From NCBI GenBank assembly GCA_035524675.1, contig DATKOK010000002.1:1-22401 (forward strand): a stretch of DNA of 22,401 nucleotides. Direction: 5' to 3'. The DNA comes from FEN-987 sp035524675. GTDB lineage: Archaea > Thermoproteota > Bathyarchaeia > 40CM-2-53-6. The translations under genes and the position numbers were made by a program. The number at the start of each line of letters is the position of its first letter. Positions within the stretch are counted from its first letter, which is position 1. Below are positions 19,513-22,401 of the stretch, piece after piece. The notes under the pieces are model-generated. The model had not been told where the DNA came from and searched no databases. It was given only the letters and a program-made list of their open reading frames with translations.

Positions 19513-22401
19513 ATGCATACGCGGCTATTGGCAGTGCTGCTGATTGGAATTTTCATCTTCAGCATCGGGGCGGTTGTGGATCCGGTTCAGGCTCACTTTA
19601 CGCTGGGCGATTTGACTGGAACTTTCAGGTATCGCCAGAACGATTTTGATCCGCATGTTCCAGGCGTGATAGGTTACGTTTGGCCCGGTGGTGGTCAGAA
19701 CGCGTATGATGGTTTTCCTAACGTGGCGGGTTCGAACCTTGCACCCGGATACATGTCTCCTTATCCAAGCGGCAAACCCCCCGGAGGCGCTGCCGGGGCT
19801 AATCAGTTCGGTAACGCGCCGAGTTCAAGTTGGTATCAGCTTGAAGGTGACGCATACGCGCCCTTCGGAGCAGTGCTGACGGGCTCAACTGGCGACCTGA
19901 TATTCGCCATCAACGCGACAGCATGTGCTGACCAAGGTGTGGTTCCAAACCCTGATGGAACATGCAGTGGACCTCATGGCAGGTTCGGTGGCAGTTGGGC
20001 GGCAATTGACATTCTTCTCCCGCCTGGCTTCACGATGCCTACGGATGGCTCTAACGTTGTATCCACAATCACGAACGATTATGCAGGCGTCTACGTGACG
20101 CAGCTTTCACCTTACGACCGGTTCGCTCCAGGATGGACTCTTGTCCAGGTTTTTGCTGATGCAGCAGTCATCAAGAATGTCAACAATCCCCTCATAGTTC
20201 AGAATCACGAGTTCATTAACTTCACACGGGCGGGTGAGTGGTACTATTTCAGAATCAATGATGTTACCGCGCCGTCCACCGCGGGAAGATACTTCTTCAA
20301 GATCCTTCTCGGCGGATCAGGGAGTGTTATCGCGGGAGAGGAAGGGACAGCAACCGGATTCGTCGCAACTGCGCCTCCGCCCGCGGCGGGTGCTGGTGCT
20401 TTGATTCTGGGCGGCAGACCGTTTACCCAAACTCCAACGCAGTTCATTCCCACTGAGAATTGGCCAGTTATGCTTGTGAAGGGTGAGATTGACCCGGGCA
20501 TAGTCACTGGAACGATTCGATATGCGGGCTACAATCAGTCGCTCTACAGTCAGCCTATCCGAGAAGCGGGACGCGTTTACGCGAAGATGACGACACGATT
20601 AGACCCTTACACGGGTCAGCAGCGACCTGACCTACCGCTTGTTGACGCCGTAGGCTACTTCAACTCAACAGCCCAAGGCCACTACGAGGTTGAGGGAGCA
20701 GCGCCGGGTGTTTACGATTTGTACGCGTCAGCAGCAGGGTATCCTGAGACTTTGATCGCGTCTAGTGTTACTGTTCTGAAAGGGCAGTCGTTACACTTCG
20801 ACGGGTACCTGCAGCCCGGACCGGTGATTCACGGGAACGTGTTCACGAAACACCAATTTGGAGATCAGCCATGGCCCGAGAATACGTACGTTAAGATAGA
20901 ACTGTACGACGGGCCCACACTAACTCATATTCCGAACTCGAATGCTTCGATGGTCTCATGGTCACCCCTCCCTTGCATCGCTGGTGGTCAAGATCATTTC
21001 TTCCCGAACAGCCACGCGGGACTCTGTGACGATCCGAGACTCGGGAGCAACATTGGGTTCCCATGGCATGAATACAACCCCGCAAACGGGTACGGATATC
21101 CATCTGGCGCCCCTGGCGCGTTATACTACCAAGTATCCGTATCTGGTCAAGCCCCATTCTTTGGCAGCAACCTGCTGATGCAGGACCCGCAGGGGGTAGG
21201 ACCACCTCAACACTGGTTCGTACAGGGAGGCACGAGTGACCCATTTCACTTCGAATTTGGCGTCAAGGGCGAGTACGGCGCACCCCGAGACTTGGACGGG
21301 ATGGTTCCTCAGGTTTACGCCACATGGGTGAACGGTCTCACTCCTGGAAGGTACTACGCGCGTGCGTGGGTCTTCCGCTATGTACAATCCGGATTAGACG
21401 GTTCCACATTCCAAGAGTACTATTTTGACGTGACACCGAACGAGTGGGCTGGCGATGTTACCCTGCCGATCGATCTGAGGCTGAGCAGTTGGATAAACAA
21501 GACTGTTCACTTCCATAATCAACCCGACAGCCTAGTTGAGGATCCGATCAACACGGGCGCGGGTTTCATGTCAGGATACTTGGCAGGGTTGGATAAGCAG
21601 ATTTACAGTTACAATCAAACCGTGCTAGGCGCGTCAGACCCCAGCCTGTGCAAACCGTTGCTTGGACCCAGGTTCTGCTACCCAGTCGGCCCGGGCCTCG
21701 GTCACTGGCCGAACGCGGGGCAACTCGCGGGCGGAAACGGTCTTCCAACAACCATCTACGGCGGAGACCTCTGCACCCTCTTTACGAATGGCGGAGTTTG
21801 CGCCGGCATCAACAGCGGCGTGGACTTAGATCAGGGCAAACTAAACAGCAACGCCATCCAAGAGGGCAGAGCCAACATCCAGTTCTACGGCATCAATGAC
21901 ACTTGGAGCGGGGAAAACTACGGAATCCCATCCGGACTGTACGCCCCATTCACATACGTGCTTGGATATCTACCCGAAAACGCCAACCCTGAACTCATCT
22001 CAGTTACGTTGAGCGGTAACCCAACCACCGTAAGCGATCACATGGTTAGAGCAGCCGGTTTCAACATTACACTGTTCAGCATAGACTGGCAACGCCCAAG
22101 CGTCAACCGCCCGTGGGAGTTCGGCAACCCAACGGGGTTCGACGCGAACGCGGACCACGTGGGCGCTGAGATTGACGTTGCTTTCTTCAAGAATAACACC
22201 CTCGCCGACTGGGCTGGTGACGTGAACCAGCCGTTCAGGGCGTGGGCCTCGACGGTTCCGACCACGGGCTTATTCCAAGGAGAATCATGGGACAGCTCGC
22301 TAAGCGCTAGAGGAGCTCCAATTCCCTCCAGCCTTGCCACACAGCTTGTGGGAGGCGGAATTGATGTTGTTGACACTCGAGGGAACCTGCAGGTTGCAAA
22401 C
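19513..22401 (+). CDS. Large secreted surface protein, partial (C-terminus beyond window)
   Basis: An open frame of 963 codons from the ATG at 19513 to the window end, with no stop. A signal peptide (RLLAVLLIGIFIFSIGAVV, cut after PVQA) is followed by HFTLGDLTGTFRYRQNDFDP and Gly/Pro/Asn/Tyr-rich mature sequence. This is typical of extracellular archaeal proteins; I have seen similar openings in thaumarchaeal surface proteins, but cannot name a family with certainty. Residues about 385-435 (HYEVEGAAPGVYDLYASAAG, PETLIASSVTVLKGQSLHF) look like a carboxypeptidase-regulatory-like beta-sandwich. Cys residues are scattered (about 14), and no enzyme motif or sulfatase C-x-P-x-R was found. No other in-frame start lies between the TATA box and 19513. 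It is probably an S-layer-like or adhesive cell-surface protein. Confidence 0.82.
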   Translation, partial: MHTRLLAVLLIGIFIFSIGAVVDPVQAHFTLGDLTGTFRYRQNDFDPHVPGVIGYVWPGGGQNAYDGFPNVAGSNLAPGYMSPYPSGKPPGGAAGANQFGNAPSSSWYQLEGDAYAPFGAVLTGSTGDLIFAINATACADQGVVPNPDGTCSGPHGRFGGSWAAIDILLPPGFTMPTDGSNVVSTITNDYAGVYVTQLSPYDRFAPGWTLVQVFADAAVIKNVNNPLIVQNHEFINFTRAGEWYYFRINDVTAPSTAGRYFFKILLGGSGSVIAGEEGTATGFVATAPPPAAGAGALILGGRPFTQTPTQFIPTENWPVMLVKGEIDPGIVTGTIRYAGYNQSLYSQPIREAGRVYAKMTTRLDPYTGQQRPDLPLVDAVGYFNSTAQGHYEVEGAAPGVYDLYASAAGYPETLIASSVTVLKGQSLHFDGYLQPGPVIHGNVFTKHQFGDQPWPENTYVKIELYDGPTLTHIPNSNASMVSWSPLPCIAGGQDHFFPNSHAGLCDDPRLGSNIGFPWHEYNPANGYGYPSGAPGALYYQVSVSGQAPFFGSNLLMQDPQGVGPPQHWFVQGGTSDPFHFEFGVKGEYGAPRDLDGMVPQVYATWVNGLTPGRYYARAWVFRYVQSGLDGSTFQEYYFDVTPNEWAGDVTLPIDLRLSSWINKTVHFHNQPDSLVEDPINTGAGFMSGYLAGLDKQIYSYNQTVLGASDPSLCKPLLGPRFCYPVGPGLGHWPNAGQLAGGNGLPTTIYGGDLCTLFTNGGVCAGINSGVDLDQGKLNSNAIQEGRANIQFYGINDTWSGENYGIPSGLYAPFTYVLGYLPENANPELISVTLSGNPTTVSDHMVRAAGFNITLFSIDWQRPSVNRPWEFGNPTGFDANADHVGAEIDVAFFKNNTLADWAGDVNQPFRAWASTVPTTGLFQGESWDSSLSARGAPIPSSLATQLVGGGIDVVDTRGNLQVAN

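Noticed and set aside
19485..19640. Open frame of 51 codons starting at the first ATG after the TATA box at 19453
   Set aside because: It overlaps the signal peptide of the large secreted protein in another frame and has no recognisable features; the in-frame ATG at 19513 gives a proper signal peptide.

Overview
The window looks like chromosomal DNA from an archaeon, most likely a Nitrososphaeria/Thermoproteota-type lineage (inference). The reasons are AT-rich TATA-like boxes about 25-35 bases before several starts with little or no leader, a regulator with a bacterio-opsin-activator type HTH, a RecA/KaiC-like protein, a two-helix channel with a cytoplasmic TrkA module, and a very large secreted protein that resembles archaeal surface proteins. 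The genes are not laid out as phage or plasmid genes. I see no rRNA, tRNA, CRISPR array or transposase.

Region 1 (about 100-4240) is a nitrite/nitric-oxide-flavoured module. It holds a four-helix membrane protein resembling a piece of a heme-copper oxidase subunit I, a MoaD/ThiS-like ubiquitin-fold protein ending in Gly-Gly behind a twin-arginine signal, a hemerythrin-like protein, a Bat-type HTH regulator with a cysteine cluster, and a copper nitrite reductase (NirK) fused to an amicyanin-like cupredoxin and a C-terminal anchor. Three near-identical 14-base dyad sites with core AAC(A/C)TGTT lie in the intergenic regions before the MoaD-like gene, between hemerythrin and regulator, and before nirK. 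This suggests one regulon.

Region 2 (about 4300-10410) holds envelope, transport and small-protein genes: a two-helix mini-protein, a DUF4242 protein divergent from a RecA/KaiC-like protein without a Walker A lysine, a TrkA/RCK channel with a non-canonical filter, a SulP permease with a STAS domain followed one base later by a DUF2254 membrane protein, and a 54-residue Cys/His-rich protein.

Region 3 (about 10500-17460) is a polyphosphate cluster. A calcineurin-like phosphatase is followed by polyphosphate kinase (ppk1), whose end overlaps a CHAD-metallophosphatase-HD fusion, and then convergently by a Ppx/GppA exopolyphosphatase. The C-terminal HD domain of the fusion is visibly homologous to the C-terminal domain of the Ppx, so polymer synthesis, probable binding and probable degradation are encoded together.

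Region 4 (about 17600-22401) holds a radical SAM/SPASM protein of the anaerobic sulfatase-maturase type, a small secreted protein, and the first 963 codons of a large secreted surface protein that runs off the window end.
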